Notes: generated by a model not told the origin, from the letters alone. A stretch of 64,000 nucleotides of DNA from UMGS1387 sp045540015 (GCA_045540015.1 JAZQGP010000033.1:1-64000); one strand, 5' to 3'. Counted from the stretch's first letter, positions 7,487-16,381 are shown. A program made the numbers and translations.

Positions 7487-8449
7487 ATGTCAAAAGAATT
7501 AATATGGTCTTTTCTTGTACACCTTGGCGAATGCATGTGGAGAGATTACGGTCCCGGAGACTTCGGTCAATGCATCAAAACACAACCTCTCAGCTTTCAC
7601 GAGCCTACCTGGAGAGATATTTCGGGAATGCTCAAGGAAAAGTATTGTTGCAATACTATTCTTATCGACATTGGCGAAGGTGTGGAATATGAGTCACACC
7701 CCGAAATCAAGGCTCCCGGCTCATGGTCAAAGATAAAGCTTGCTGACGAAATATCACGGCTTCGTTCAATGGGCTTCAAGGTTTATCCCAAGCTTAATTT
7801 TTCCGCAGCCCATGACAAATGGATGGGCATATATTCCAGAATGGTGTCCACCCCTCAATACTACAAATTCTGCAAGGATATCATTGATGAGGTATGCGAG
7901 TTGTTCTCGAATCCCGAACTTTTCCATCTCGGACTTGACGAGGAATGTTATTCGGTACAGACAAAATTCCCAATCTGTATAATAAGAAGCGGAGACTTAC
8001 TGTGGCACGACATAAACTATCTCCTTGGCATCACCCAAAAGAACGGTGCAAGACCGTGGGTTTGGGCGGACTATGTTTGGCATGACTCGCAAACGCAGAA
8101 GCAGTTTATAGAAAATATGTCAAGAGACGTGCTCTGCAGCAACTGGTATTACGGCGACTGGACACACACAACCGATTTTCTAGGAAGATCCATCAAAGGA
8201 TATCAAGTACTTGAAGAAGCTGGCTTTGAACAGCTTCCCGCAGGCTCAAACGACATAAGGAATGTTGATTTTTATTGCCGCGACAACATAAAACTAACGG
8301 TTGAAAACTGCACCAAAATTATTGCACCCGAAAGACTCAAAGGTTTTATGATGACCACATGGGAACTGACAACAGAAGAAAAAAAGCCAAGGCTTATTGA
8401 GGCAACCGAAGCTATGAAGGATGCCTACGATTTTTACTACAGCAAATAG
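7487..8449 (+). CDS. GH20-like glycoside hydrolase, cytoplasmic
   Basis: 320 residues. ATG at 7487 follows AAAGGAGG (7471-7478). There is no signal peptide. The order of strands and helices fits a TIM barrel: a shared residue pair in HLGLDEECY (Asp151/Glu152) resembles the Asp-Glu acid/base pair of family 20 beta-hexosaminidases, and PWVWADYVWHD and MMTTWELTTEEK mark later strands. The protein lacks the N-terminal GH20 accessory domain and is short for the family. It may act on amino-sugar oligosaccharides inside the cell. It is read alone from a consensus promoter and ends in a terminator. The exact family is uncertain. Confidence 0.6.
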   Translation: MSKELIWSFLVHLGECMWRDYGPGDFGQCIKTQPLSFHEPTWRDISGMLKEKYCCNTILIDIGEGVEYESHPEIKAPGSWSKIKLADEISRLRSMGFKVYPKLNFSAAHDKWMGIYSRMVSTPQYYKFCKDIIDEVCELFSNPELFHLGLDEECYSVQTKFPICIIRSGDLLWHDINYLLGITQKNGARPWVWADYVWHDSQTQKQFIENMSRDVLCSNWYYGDWTHTTDFLGRSIKGYQVLEEAGFEQLPAGSNDIRNVDFYCRDNIKLTVENCTKIIAPERLKGFMMTTWELTTEEKKPRLIEATEAMKDAYDFYYSK

Positions 8450-8466
8450 AATAGTATATAATATAA

Positions 8467-8494
8467 GACAGGTGTTATGTTCACCTGTCTTTTT
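8467..8494 (+). terminator. Terminator between converging genes
   Basis: GACAGGTG at 8467-8474 pairs with CACCTGTC at 8482-8489, followed by TTTTTC. The amidase gene ends at 8497 from the other side, so the hairpin may serve both directions. Confidence 0.8.
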
Positions 8495-8496
8495 CA

Positions 8497-9210
8497 TTAT
8501 TGTTCAAACACTTTTTCCCAATCAAAAAGCTCACCCGGATCACTCTTTTCGGGATTATATTCGTCGTGTCCTAAAACATGAGCACGGTCAAGTGGTATAC
8601 CGTTTCTCTCGCAAATATCCTTAACAAGACTCGACACCGATTCATACTGTGCTTCAGTAAAGCCAATCAGGTTTTCATCAAGAGATGCGTATTCCTCTGC
8701 TGTAAGATACTGCTCCATATCATTTTGGGAGCCGACAGCGACAATTTCTATACCGACAGAATACTTATTCATTGCGTTAGTATACTTTTCGTCATTTGCA
8801 AAAGTGCCTTTTCCTGCATGCCATGCTGCCCTGTTCTCGGGAATATAGCAATGAATACCGCCGTCGCGGTCAATTATGTAATTTATGCTGACACCGCCCG
8901 ATATAAAAATGTTTCTTATATCCTCCATCACATACGGTTCTTCGCGGTTATTTACAACATTGCTAGTAAAATGCAGCATTACATATTCGGCATGGTATTC
9001 CCTCTCCCACGAGTAATCCTCAAGCGGTTCAAGAAAGTCTTCCGTTGCAAGAACCGACACATATACAGGCTCGTTCTCTGTTTCTCGAATCTCATCCATT
9101 TCTCTCTGCAAAACCGCATCCATCCCGTTTTCATATTCTTTCTGAGTTACATTACATGATGCAAGCAGAAATGCACAAAGCGCACACAAACAAATAATTC
9201 TAACCTTCAT
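8497..9210 (-). CDS. N-acetylmuramoyl-L-alanine amidase lipoprotein (Amidase_2)
   Basis: 237 residues. The signal peptide ends in a lipobox LASC with Cys19, so the enzyme should be tethered to the outer face of the membrane. The Amidase_2/PGRP fold is visible: H80 in MLHFT, IDRDGGIHCYI, a WHAG motif (131), SVGIEIV, and H215 with D224 in GHDEY...KSDPGELFDW. These give the zinc ligands of AmpD-like amidases, which cut the bond between muramic acid and L-alanine in peptidoglycan. It is the last gene of the run starting at 16291, 18 bp behind the CARF nuclease gene. A wall enzyme beside a CARF protein is unexpected. Confidence 0.85.
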   Translation of the reverse strand: MKVRIICLCALCAFLLASCNVTQKEYENGMDAVLQREMDEIRETENEPVYVSVLATEDFLEPLEDYSWEREYHAEYVMLHFTSNVVNNREEPYVMEDIRNIFISGGVSINYIIDRDGGIHCYIPENRAAWHAGKGTFANDEKYTNAMNKYSVGIEIVAVGSQNDMEQYLTAEEYASLDENLIGFTEAQYESVSSLVKDICERNGIPLDRAHVLGHDEYNPEKSDPGELFDWEKVFEQ

Positions 9211-9228
9211 ATTCTCTTCTCTTTTAGC

Positions 9229-10467
9229 TTACACAAGGCTTTTCAGCGCCTGTTTTATTTCATCATCGCTCATTCTGCAAACGTTATCAACAATGCGGAT
9301 TTTCATATCACTTGCACGGCTTTTGAAGAACGGAGCCGTTCTTCTTATTCTGCTAAGGTCTGATGCGAAAAGCGCCTGTCTTGCATATTTTCCGCCAAAC
9401 CGTCTTGCAACCGTATTGAGCTTATAAAGCTCATCCGTTTCCACAATACCGTTTTTGCAGGAAACAAACACAGGAACAAGTCCTCGCATGAGCATAACGT
9501 CTATCTCGTTTTTAGTTCCCGTATCCTCTGCATTTTCAACATTCAAGCCGTCCCAGTCGATATACACACCGTTCATGACATCATAAAAGTACGGTTTTGC
9601 ATCGTAGTCCTGAATTTCCTTAGCAAGCGCATAAACCTTCAGTTCAAGACAAAGTCCTGCAGTTGTGAGAAGTCTTTTAATCTGCACGTTCTTGTATTTT
9701 ATTTCAACCGTGTTTCCTGAAAGTCTGAAATACGTAATAAGTCCTGCATGTTTCAGCTTATCAATCAAAGCTTTGGAAAACACTATTCTTGCCGTTTCGC
9801 CCTGTTCTCTCATATCGGAAAGCTTTGCCCGTGTAATAAGCTCGCCGCCTACAGAAAGATTTACTCTTTCGGCGTATTCAAGCATAGTTATCTGGTTGTT
9901 CCAAACCCTGACATTTTTGCGGCATATTTCCCAGGCTTTATCTATATCTTGCCTGAAATCATTATCAAAGCTCCATTTCACCGTTCCGTCAGGGTCAGTA
10001 TCGCTGTAGACAACTTTTCCGCCGTGAACAAGAATATTTTCTTCAACCGACATAAAAGGTTTGCCTTGCAAAGCTGTTTTGCCGTTTTTACCAATTTCGT
10101 AAACAGTGCCTGTTTTGATGTCTGACCGAACAACTTTTATGTTATAGTCTTTCATTCTCTCAAGCACAATTCCCATTGCAAGAATAACGATTTCCTCACC
10201 GCCGGTTATGTCAAAAACGCAGTCCTTGCAAGTGTTTGCAAGTTCGCAAAGGCCATCAACAAGTACCGAAAAATCGTGTTTATTTACGCTTTTGCAAACA
10301 ATCTCAACGTCAAGCCCTCTGTGAAGAAACAGCTTTCTGTAGCGTTCGGCATAGCTTTTCATAAGCCTTGAGCCGTCACCAACAAGAACAATTCTTTCCG
10401 GAATATCCGCAAGACTTGCACATATATTTTCTGTGCTTTCTCTATCAAAAAACTCTATATATGTCAT
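9229..10467 (-). CDS. Stand-alone CARF-domain nuclease, DUF1887/Card1-like
   Basis: 412 residues. The N-terminal half is a CARF-type Rossmann domain: YIEFFDRESTENI, then PERIVLVGDGS (about 23-33) and the conserved FDITGGEE at 85-92. The C-terminal half is a PD-(D/E)xK nuclease: LELK with E275, NEIDV with D323, and FVSCKNG with K338, then DELYKLNTVARRFGGKYA, a hallmark of DUF1887. Card1/Can2 members are type III CRISPR accessory nucleases switched on by cyclic tetra-adenylate. Here no Cas10, other cas gene or repeat array is seen. Its ATG overlaps the TGA of the upstream PHP gene by four bases, so the two are translationally coupled. The ligand is unknown. Confidence 0.85.
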   Translation of the reverse strand: MTYIEFFDRESTENICASLADIPERIVLVGDGSRLMKSYAERYRKLFLHRGLDVEIVCKSVNKHDFSVLVDGLCELANTCKDCVFDITGGEEIVILAMGIVLERMKDYNIKVVRSDIKTGTVYEIGKNGKTALQGKPFMSVEENILVHGGKVVYSDTDPDGTVKWSFDNDFRQDIDKAWEICRKNVRVWNNQITMLEYAERVNLSVGGELITRAKLSDMREQGETARIVFSKALIDKLKHAGLITYFRLSGNTVEIKYKNVQIKRLLTTAGLCLELKVYALAKEIQDYDAKPYFYDVMNGVYIDWDGLNVENAEDTGTKNEIDVMLMRGLVPVFVSCKNGIVETDELYKLNTVARRFGGKYARQALFASDLSRIRRTAPFFKSRASDMKIRIVDNVCRMSDDEIKQALKSLV

Positions 10468-11489
10468 ACAAGTTCATCAATAAAATATGCGTTTGTATCG
10501 GCAAATTTTCCGGTGCTGTCCTTTACCGTAATTCTCAGATACACGTCCTCTGCACTGAAAGGAAATTCTGCATGATTCACGCTTTCTCCGTTTTTAGCTA
10601 TAACGCACTGAGCGCTTCTTCTGCCGGTATTAAGAGAAATCATTGCCGCCTCAGAGCAAGTAACACAGATTCTTCCGTCCTCTACATACAAATCGTAAAT
10701 CTCGGGACCTTGCGAAGCGTAAAAGTTACCTGCAAAAAGTGCATTTGTTATGGTTGTATAATCAAGTGATTGAGCTTTTATCATGACATATCCGCCGAAC
10801 GAATCACATTTCGGAGAGCTTTCGGGGTCTTTATTATGGTTGTCATCAGCTGCAACTGTAAATATTCTTTTACCTGTGCGAAGTATATCCTCGTATACGT
10901 TTGGAGCATAAGACTGATAACCGAGCACATGACAGCCTGTATTAAAGATTTCCATAGCATGCATGCCCTCGAACTTTGTATAATTTTCGTAATTATCAAG
11001 CGACCATGTGGGATGATTATACGTAATAAAGAAGCCTTGTTCTCTTGCTTTTTTTATCATTGTATTTACACATTCGGGTGTGCGGTTGCGCTCAAACGGC
11101 TTTTCGTATGCATCAAACTTTATCTGAGTTTTATACTTTTCGGCGCCTCCTATATATGCGTACTTTTCGTTCCAGCACGGCTGAACAAGCATATCGGGAG
11201 ACTTTGCAATAAAGCAGAGATGCGTACTCGGCACATCCTTGCCGGAAGGATACACACCGTTTTCATTGAATTCCGCTTCAAACCCTGCAAGAGCAAGAAA
11301 ATTTTCATCCGTAAGCTCATGGTGCGGAACAAATACGTCGTGGTCGGTATATGCAACCACCGAATAGCCGTGAGCTTTATACAGTTCCTTTACATCTGAC
11401 GGGCAGAGCCTGCCGTCTGATATATTTGTATGGCAATGCAGATTTGCCTTATAAAAATTGCCGTTTTGCGGAAGTAGGTATTTTTTCAT
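10464..11489 (-). CDS. PHP-domain metal-dependent phosphoesterase
   Basis: 341 residues from ATG 11489, chosen because GAGG lies 11 bases upstream; the in-frame GTG at 11501 overlaps that site. PHP motifs are clear: NLHCHTNISDG (H18, H20), VVAYTDHD (about 42-49), FEAEF (metal-binding Glu), YNHPTWS, and VAADDNH near 230. The last 90 residues form a beta-rich end (SLNTGRRSAQ..., DVYLRITVKDS), as in PHP proteins acting on uncertain substrates. The domain hydrolyses phosphomonoesters or phosphodiesters. It is coupled to the CARF nuclease through an ATGA overlap and lies 30 bp behind an EEP-family gene. Substrate unknown. Confidence 0.8.
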   Translation of the reverse strand: MKKYLLPQNGNFYKANLHCHTNISDGRLCPSDVKELYKAHGYSVVAYTDHDVFVPHHELTDENFLALAGFEAEFNENGVYPSGKDVPSTHLCFIAKSPDMLVQPCWNEKYAYIGGAEKYKTQIKFDAYEKPFERNRTPECVNTMIKKAREQGFFITYNHPTWSLDNYENYTKFEGMHAMEIFNTGCHVLGYQSYAPNVYEDILRTGKRIFTVAADDNHNKDPESSPKCDSFGGYVMIKAQSLDYTTITNALFAGNFYASQGPEIYDLYVEDGRICVTCSEAAMISLNTGRRSAQCVIAKNGESVNHAEFPFSAEDVYLRITVKDSTGKFADTNAYFIDELV

Positions 11490-11519
11490 TCTGTTTCTCA
11501 CCTCGGATAGTGTTATTTC

Positions 11520-12299
11520 TTACAAAAGCTCAATATCAGCGTATACAGGAGAATGGTCAGTTGCATCAAGAGCGTACCCGTCAGTTACAACTCTGTACTG
11601 AAGCACCTTAAAGCTTTCACCCACAGCTATAATGTGGTCAATTGATGCGCTCTGGTCCATAACAGGCTTTTGTCCGTGATACAAGCCTTCACTATCAGCA
11701 ACAGGATTACCGTGAATTGTGCATATGTTATCTCTGTTTTCGGTAAGATCATACAAATGTCTAAAACCTGCGACAACGTATACCACACCGAACGCCTGAC
11801 TTGAACGCTTACAGTTCATGTCGCCAAAGGCAAACACGGGACAGTTAAATCTGCGTGCAAGATGTCTTACAAGGTCACTCAGCTGCAGCGCGTTTTTAGC
11901 TCTGAGCATATCATGCTCCTCTTTACCTGCCATCCACCAGAAATGCGTGTTGCATACTCCGAACAGCTTTCCGTCTTTGTCCTTCAAAACCGCCCATGTT
12001 ATAGCCTTTGAAGCATCGGGAGTTTCTGCAAGCATATCATAACCTTTAGCTACAACCTTATATCCCTTTTTAACTGCAATGGGGACATAATTTATATTGT
12101 CGCAAAGCTCTGTTCCTACAAAATAGTATTCGTCGGAAAGCCACTTGAACAGGTTGCTTTTATACCAACCGTCGGTTATCTCCTGAAGTCCGATTATATC
12201 GGGAGCATAGTTTTTATAAACCTCAAATACGTTCTTTTCACGCACATCTACGGGGTTTCCGAAATAGTCGCCCCAGATGTTTGTTGTCATAATTCTCAT
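11520..12299 (-). CDS. Endonuclease/exonuclease/phosphatase (EEP) family protein
   Basis: 259 residues from ATG 12299, which has GGAG 10 bases upstream; a longer reading to 12338 overlaps the previous gene and lacks a good site. EEP motifs in order: MTTNIWG, DIIGLQE (catalytic Glu), GVCNTHFWW, FAFGDMNCKRSS (Asp/Asn), SIDHIIA and DATDHSPVYAD (catalytic His). The superfamily covers exonuclease III, DNase I, sphingomyelinases and inositol phosphatases. There is no signal peptide. Its place between two PHP phosphoesterases suggests a phosphate-ester pathway rather than DNA repair. Substrate not determined. Confidence 0.8.
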   Translation of the reverse strand: MRIMTTNIWGDYFGNPVDVREKNVFEVYKNYAPDIIGLQEITDGWYKSNLFKWLSDEYYFVGTELCDNINYVPIAVKKGYKVVAKGYDMLAETPDASKAITWAVLKDKDGKLFGVCNTHFWWMAGKEEHDMLRAKNALQLSDLVRHLARRFNCPVFAFGDMNCKRSSQAFGVVYVVAGFRHLYDLTENRDNICTIHGNPVADSEGLYHGQKPVMDQSASIDHIIAVGESFKVLQYRVVTDGYALDATDHSPVYADIELL

Positions 12300-12334
12300 A
12301 ATAAGCTTTCTCCATTCAATTTCTCTACAAATAA

Positions 12335-13120
12335 TCACTGTTTCTTGTTATTTAAAAGGACTAAATCGGGTTTACCGATGTAATTCAGCTTATACTTACA
12401 AACAAGCTCTTTTGCACGCACCACTGAATCTGCGTCATATGCTGAGGGAGCATTATGCGCGTCACAACCGAATGTCACAGGCGACTTTTCCTCACCTGCA
12501 ACGCACCAAAAATCATCATTAGGATAGTTTCTGCCATCCCTTATACCGAGAAAATTAATTTCAAGCGGAACATTAAGTTCTCTTGAAAAAGCGCACAGCT
12601 TTCTCATTTCTTCGCGGTAAATCTCTGAGTCACCCGTGAATTTGAAAATGTCGGGATGTGCAACATAAGTAAACTTCCTTGTTTTCATTGCACTGATGAC
12701 AGTTTCTACGTATTCCCTGAGCTTTTCAACGCTGTGTGTTCCCTTGATAGTATGAGTCGTTGATAAATTATCGGGACCAAGAAAATGCTGACCGAGAATG
12801 AGGTATTCTGCACCGTACTCTATTGCCTTTTCAAGCATTAATCCAAAATACGCAGGATAATACTCTGCTTCAAAGCCAACCCTTATATCAATTTTATCCC
12901 TGTACTTTTCTGCAAGGGCTTTTATTTCGTCGCAGTATATTTTGCCCTCATTTGTCGGAACTCGGAAATCAGATTCGGTTCCGTCAGTAAACCTTAACGG
13001 AATATGATCTGAAAAGCCCATGTATTTTATACCGCCTTCAATGGCTGTTTTAACATATTCTTCCGGCGTTCCGTCAGCATGTCCGCATCTGTAGGTGTGC
13101 GTGTGATAATTGAATTCCAT
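12335..13120 (-). CDS. Histidinol-phosphatase-type PHP protein (HisJ-like)
   Basis: 261 residues. ATG at 13120 follows GGAGAG. It matches the HisJ/HisK histidinol-phosphatase family: NYHTHTYRCGHADGTPEEYV at the start, GFSDHIPL, VGFEAEYYP, LGQHFLG, YVAHPDIFKF and TFGCDAHN at metal-site positions. HisJ removes phosphate from L-histidinol phosphate, but no histidine gene is near. It lies between a GH28 gene (25 bp upstream) and an EEP gene (35 bp downstream), so a sugar phosphate or other phosphoester is a likelier substrate here. Confidence 0.8.
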   Translation of the reverse strand: MEFNYHTHTYRCGHADGTPEEYVKTAIEGGIKYMGFSDHIPLRFTDGTESDFRVPTNEGKIYCDEIKALAEKYRDKIDIRVGFEAEYYPAYFGLMLEKAIEYGAEYLILGQHFLGPDNLSTTHTIKGTHSVEKLREYVETVISAMKTRKFTYVAHPDIFKFTGDSEIYREEMRKLCAFSRELNVPLEINFLGIRDGRNYPNDDFWCVAGEEKSPVTFGCDAHNAPSAYDADSVVRAKELVCKYKLNYIGKPDLVLLNNKKQ

Positions 13121-13145
13121 GTTTTTTCTCTCCGTTGTATCCTGA

Positions 13146-14540
13146 TTATTCCTTGAAGGTTACGTGTTCAAATACAAAATCCTCACGCGAATCCGGGTAG
13201 AAGCTGTCAACTGTAACATTATCAAGAGTAAGGTCATCAACGTAGCGGAAATAGATGCCCTTTGCAGGCAAGGTCCAGCCGTATACCATAATTTCAGGGT
13301 ATTCGGGTGCTTTATCAGGTACGTTCTTTTCGTAGTCGGTAACGCCGCCATTTACCTTGAGGTGGACGTTGCGCAAAGTAAGGTTTTTAATTGGTTTTCC
13401 GGGCAAACCGCACATATTTGAGGAAAGCTGCCAAGGCGAGTTTGCTCCGTTTTTAAGAAATTGATAATCTGTTTCGCTATTTTTTTGGGAGTTGAAAACC
13501 CAAGGATACTGATACCAGTCGTGAACTTTGTAGGTTACATAAAAAGCCGGAATCATTGAATAAGGCACATACGGACCGTCAGCGGTAATATTTTCAAGAG
13601 TAACATTCCGTATTTCGCCTATTTCTCTGCCTTCGGGACCGCGCATACGCTCACCGAGATGAACAAAAAGAAGTCCGTTTGTATTCTTCATACGCACATT
13701 CTTAACGGTAATACCGTCAATAATTGCACCGTCAACACTTTCTATGGCAATACCCGTAATACGAGTGTCATAAATGTCAATGTTGTCGATTTCAATATCC
13801 TCAAAGCCACCGTTGGTTTCAGTACCGAACTTAAGTGCCGAACAACGGCTTTTTACGCGGCAGTTCCACACCTTTATATTTTTGCAGATATCAATACGAT
13901 TCAGTGTGTAAGAGGATTTGAACACAATAGCATCATCGCCTGCTATAATATCGCAATTATATATTTTTACATTTTTACTGTTATCGGGAGAAATTCCGTC
14001 AATATAGACCTTAAGCTTAAGGTCATGGATATCCACGTTATTACATCCTGCGAAATAAACTGCAAGGTCTGTGGCATTGGCAATCTCAAAATCGGAAAGA
14101 ACAATATCGTCACATTCTTTAAGCGAAATACACTTCGGTCCGCGATATGCGAGCTTTCTGACGTTGTCCTCATCCCACACCGATCTCATGTCAATCTTCG
14201 CTTTGCCGGTTATAGAAATGTTTTTCACATTTCTGCCTACAAACATAGAAAGGTTGAAATATGTATGAGACGCGTCCTGATATATGGGATAGTCCACTTT
14301 TTCCTGCTGCTCGTAGTCATAAAAGCTCGGCGCACCGAGTATGTCTGTGCCATCCTCAAACCGGATATGTACATTATCCTTTATAAAAACAGTTGCAAGC
14401 ACATAAATGCCTTTAGGAAAAAACACTGTTCCTCCACCGGCTTCTGTGCAGGCATCAACTGCCTTTTGTACCTGCTCTGATACTATAGTAATACCATCTG
14501 CAACCGCACCAAAATCCTTTACATTGAAAAATTCCTTCAT
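13146..14540 (-). CDS. GH28-family right-handed beta-helix protein, polygalacturonase-like
   Basis: 464 residues. ATG 14540 follows GGGAG. It starts FNVKDFGAVADG, the usual opening of pectate-lyase-superfamily proteins, then FPKGIYVLAT. Family 28 acids are visible: D181 in YIDGISPDNS and D202/D203 in AGDDAIVFKSS. The region after them (SRCSALKFGTETNGG) occupies the place of the GHG motif but has no His. GH28 enzymes hydrolyse galacturonan linkages in pectin. There is no signal peptide, so it should act in the cytoplasm on imported oligosaccharides. It lies 95 bp downstream of a GH2 gene. Activity on another uronic-acid polymer is possible. Confidence 0.8.
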   Translation of the reverse strand: MKEFFNVKDFGAVADGITIVSEQVQKAVDACTEAGGGTVFFPKGIYVLATVFIKDNVHIRFEDGTDILGAPSFYDYEQQEKVDYPIYQDASHTYFNLSMFVGRNVKNISITGKAKIDMRSVWDEDNVRKLAYRGPKCISLKECDDIVLSDFEIANATDLAVYFAGCNNVDIHDLKLKVYIDGISPDNSKNVKIYNCDIIAGDDAIVFKSSYTLNRIDICKNIKVWNCRVKSRCSALKFGTETNGGFEDIEIDNIDIYDTRITGIAIESVDGAIIDGITVKNVRMKNTNGLLFVHLGERMRGPEGREIGEIRNVTLENITADGPYVPYSMIPAFYVTYKVHDWYQYPWVFNSQKNSETDYQFLKNGANSPWQLSSNMCGLPGKPIKNLTLRNVHLKVNGGVTDYEKNVPDKAPEYPEIMVYGWTLPAKGIYFRYVDDLTLDNVTVDSFYPDSREDFVFEHVTFKE

Positions 14541-14635
14541 TTTAATCTCCCTTTGTTGTTCTTAAAAAAGCCTGCACACCCGATGAACCTTTCAGACACC
14601 GATTTAATCAGCAACGGCTCATGTCAGGTTATGTA

Positions 14636-16291
14636 TCACAGTTTTTCATATACATCTTTGACTATATAATAGCCAAGCTTCGGTCTGCGATATTCGTCCA
14701 GCAAGCCTTTGTTATTAAAGGTTCTTGGTCTCTGAAGCTCTTTTTCAAACGCTGAATAAATATCGCAATACTGCCAGACAAATGTACCGCTGACATTATA
14801 TTCGTTATGAAATTTCGGTATAAGCTCTTTAAGAAGCTCTGCCTGATATTGCTCCGTCCATTTTGCATGGGAAAATGAGCTCTCTCCGTAAATTGCACCC
14901 GCTCCGAACTCCGAAATAAAAATCGGCTTATCAGAATTGTTTGTTTGCTTCAGGTATTCCAGAGCGCCCTCCATCTTCAAATCCGCTTCTTTACCGGGAT
15001 TATGTCCGCCGTACCAACCGGGATATATGTTTAATGAAATAATGTCTGCAAATTCAAAGCATATATCCAGAGTCGGTTTGTCGGTTGCAAATGTTACAAG
15101 CCTTGAAGAATCATTTTTTCTTACAAGTGCTGAAAATGCCTTTGTAATTTCATATGCTTCCTCGGTGTACGACTCAATCTCGTTATGAAGTCCCCAGATT
15201 ATTATAGACGGATGGTGATAGTCTCTGTCTATCATTTCCTGATGCATGAGCAATCCGCGCTTCATTGTATTCGGTGCCGCAAGGGATTGCTGAAAGAATC
15301 CCCACATAGGAATCTCCTCCCAGAAAAGCATACCCGTTTCATCAAGATAATCAAGAAGTATTTCGGGGTTTGGATAATGTGAACCTCTGATAATATTGCA
15401 GTTCATATCCCTTATAATATCAACATCTCTTTTCATAAGCGAAAAAGGCATCGAAAATCCAAATTCAGGACAGTTATTATGACGGTTTACCCCTTTAAAT
15501 CTGATAGGCTTTCCGTTAAGATAAATCTGCTTTCCCTTTGCTTCTACAGTTCTGAAGCCAATGCGGTCAATAATATCATCAGTTTCAATTACAATGCTGA
15601 TTTCAAAAAGCTTTGGAGAATCGATGTCCCACAATTCAACCTCACCGAAATTAACCGGAACGGAATTATCTCCGGTTTTTGCATCAACTACAGCAATTGT
15701 TTTTCCGTCAAATATAATTTCAGCCTTACCGCTGTATTCACCTTTGATGGAAAAATCAACTTTACCTTCTGCCTTTATACCGTCTAAAGTATATGTGATT
15801 CTGTGAGAATCAATATATGCACCGCCAAAGGAGGTTACATATACACTTCCCGAAATTCCGCCGTAGTGGAACCAATCAACCTTAGAAAGCGGAATTGTAT
15901 CAAGATCGTTATGGGTATTGTCTGACATAACGGCAAGAGTGTGCACTCCTTTGCCATTTCCCTCAACTTTAAAGCCTGTAAATCCACCGTAATGGGAGTC
16001 CAAAAATTCTCCGTCAACATAAACCTCAGAAAATTTTTGTACTGAATCAAAGCTCAAAACATAAGTATCTTCAAACGCTTCAAATGTAGTAAAATACCAT
16101 GCTTTACCCTCGTATTTAAAATACCTGCTTTCTGAATTCCAGCAAAGCGGAACACACATTCTGTCACATTCCTCCGGAATGCTTTTATACCATTTTTGCT
16201 CATTTCCCTTGTTTTCGGGGTCTGTTTTAAAATCCCACAATCCATCCAGCATTACCGGAGCTCGTGTTTTACTTGTTCTGAAAAGTCTCAT
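14636..16291 (-). CDS. Family 2 glycoside hydrolase, beta-glucuronidase/beta-galactosidase-like
   Basis: 551 residues. Domain order is that of compact GH2 enzymes: sugar-binding jelly roll (about 13-160, LDGLWDF at the start), immunoglobulin-like middle (about 160-250), TIM barrel from about 255 (LNGKPIRFKGVNRHNNCPEFG). The acid/base is E371 in WGLHNEIE and the nucleophile E461 in FISEFGAGA. The length and NIYPGWYGG resemble beta-glucuronidases. No signal peptide. It leads the downstream run to 8497 and is preceded by copy R1 of the shared-spacer promoter (16352-16381). It fits removal of a beta-linked uronic acid or galactose from pectin or xylan fragments. Confidence 0.85.
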   Translation of the reverse strand: MRLFRTSKTRAPVMLDGLWDFKTDPENKGNEQKWYKSIPEECDRMCVPLCWNSESRYFKYEGKAWYFTTFEAFEDTYVLSFDSVQKFSEVYVDGEFLDSHYGGFTGFKVEGNGKGVHTLAVMSDNTHNDLDTIPLSKVDWFHYGGISGSVYVTSFGGAYIDSHRITYTLDGIKAEGKVDFSIKGEYSGKAEIIFDGKTIAVVDAKTGDNSVPVNFGEVELWDIDSPKLFEISIVIETDDIIDRIGFRTVEAKGKQIYLNGKPIRFKGVNRHNNCPEFGFSMPFSLMKRDVDIIRDMNCNIIRGSHYPNPEILLDYLDETGMLFWEEIPMWGFFQQSLAAPNTMKRGLLMHQEMIDRDYHHPSIIIWGLHNEIESYTEEAYEITKAFSALVRKNDSSRLVTFATDKPTLDICFEFADIISLNIYPGWYGGHNPGKEADLKMEGALEYLKQTNNSDKPIFISEFGAGAIYGESSFSHAKWTEQYQAELLKELIPKFHNEYNVSGTFVWQYCDIYSAFEKELQRPRTFNNKGLLDEYRRPKLGYYIVKDVYEKL

Positions 16292-16351
16292 ATATCCTCC
16301 ATATTTACTTATAAAAAATTCTTATTGTTTGCTTCCATTTTTTGAATTTAT

Positions 16352-16381
16352 TTTATAAAGACTGTATAATCTAGATGCCAA
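16352..16381 (-). promoter_or_regulatory. Shared-spacer promoter, copy R1 (GH2 gene)
   Basis: On the minus strand: TTGGCA (16381-16376), the 18-base spacer TCTAGATTATACAGTCTT, TATAAA (16357-16352). The spacer is identical in copies R2 and R4 and has two or three changes in R3. The GH2 start codon is about 60 bases downstream. Confidence 0.65.

Noticed and set aside
9229..10467. Full type III CRISPR system around the CARF nuclease
   Set aside because: Genes on both sides were read; none is Cas10, Csm, Cmr, Cas6, Cas1 or Cas2.
13659..14480. Antisense frame of about 270 codons opposite the GH28 gene
   Set aside because: No ribosome binding site, repetitive low-complexity composition, and it mirrors the conserved beta-helix gene.
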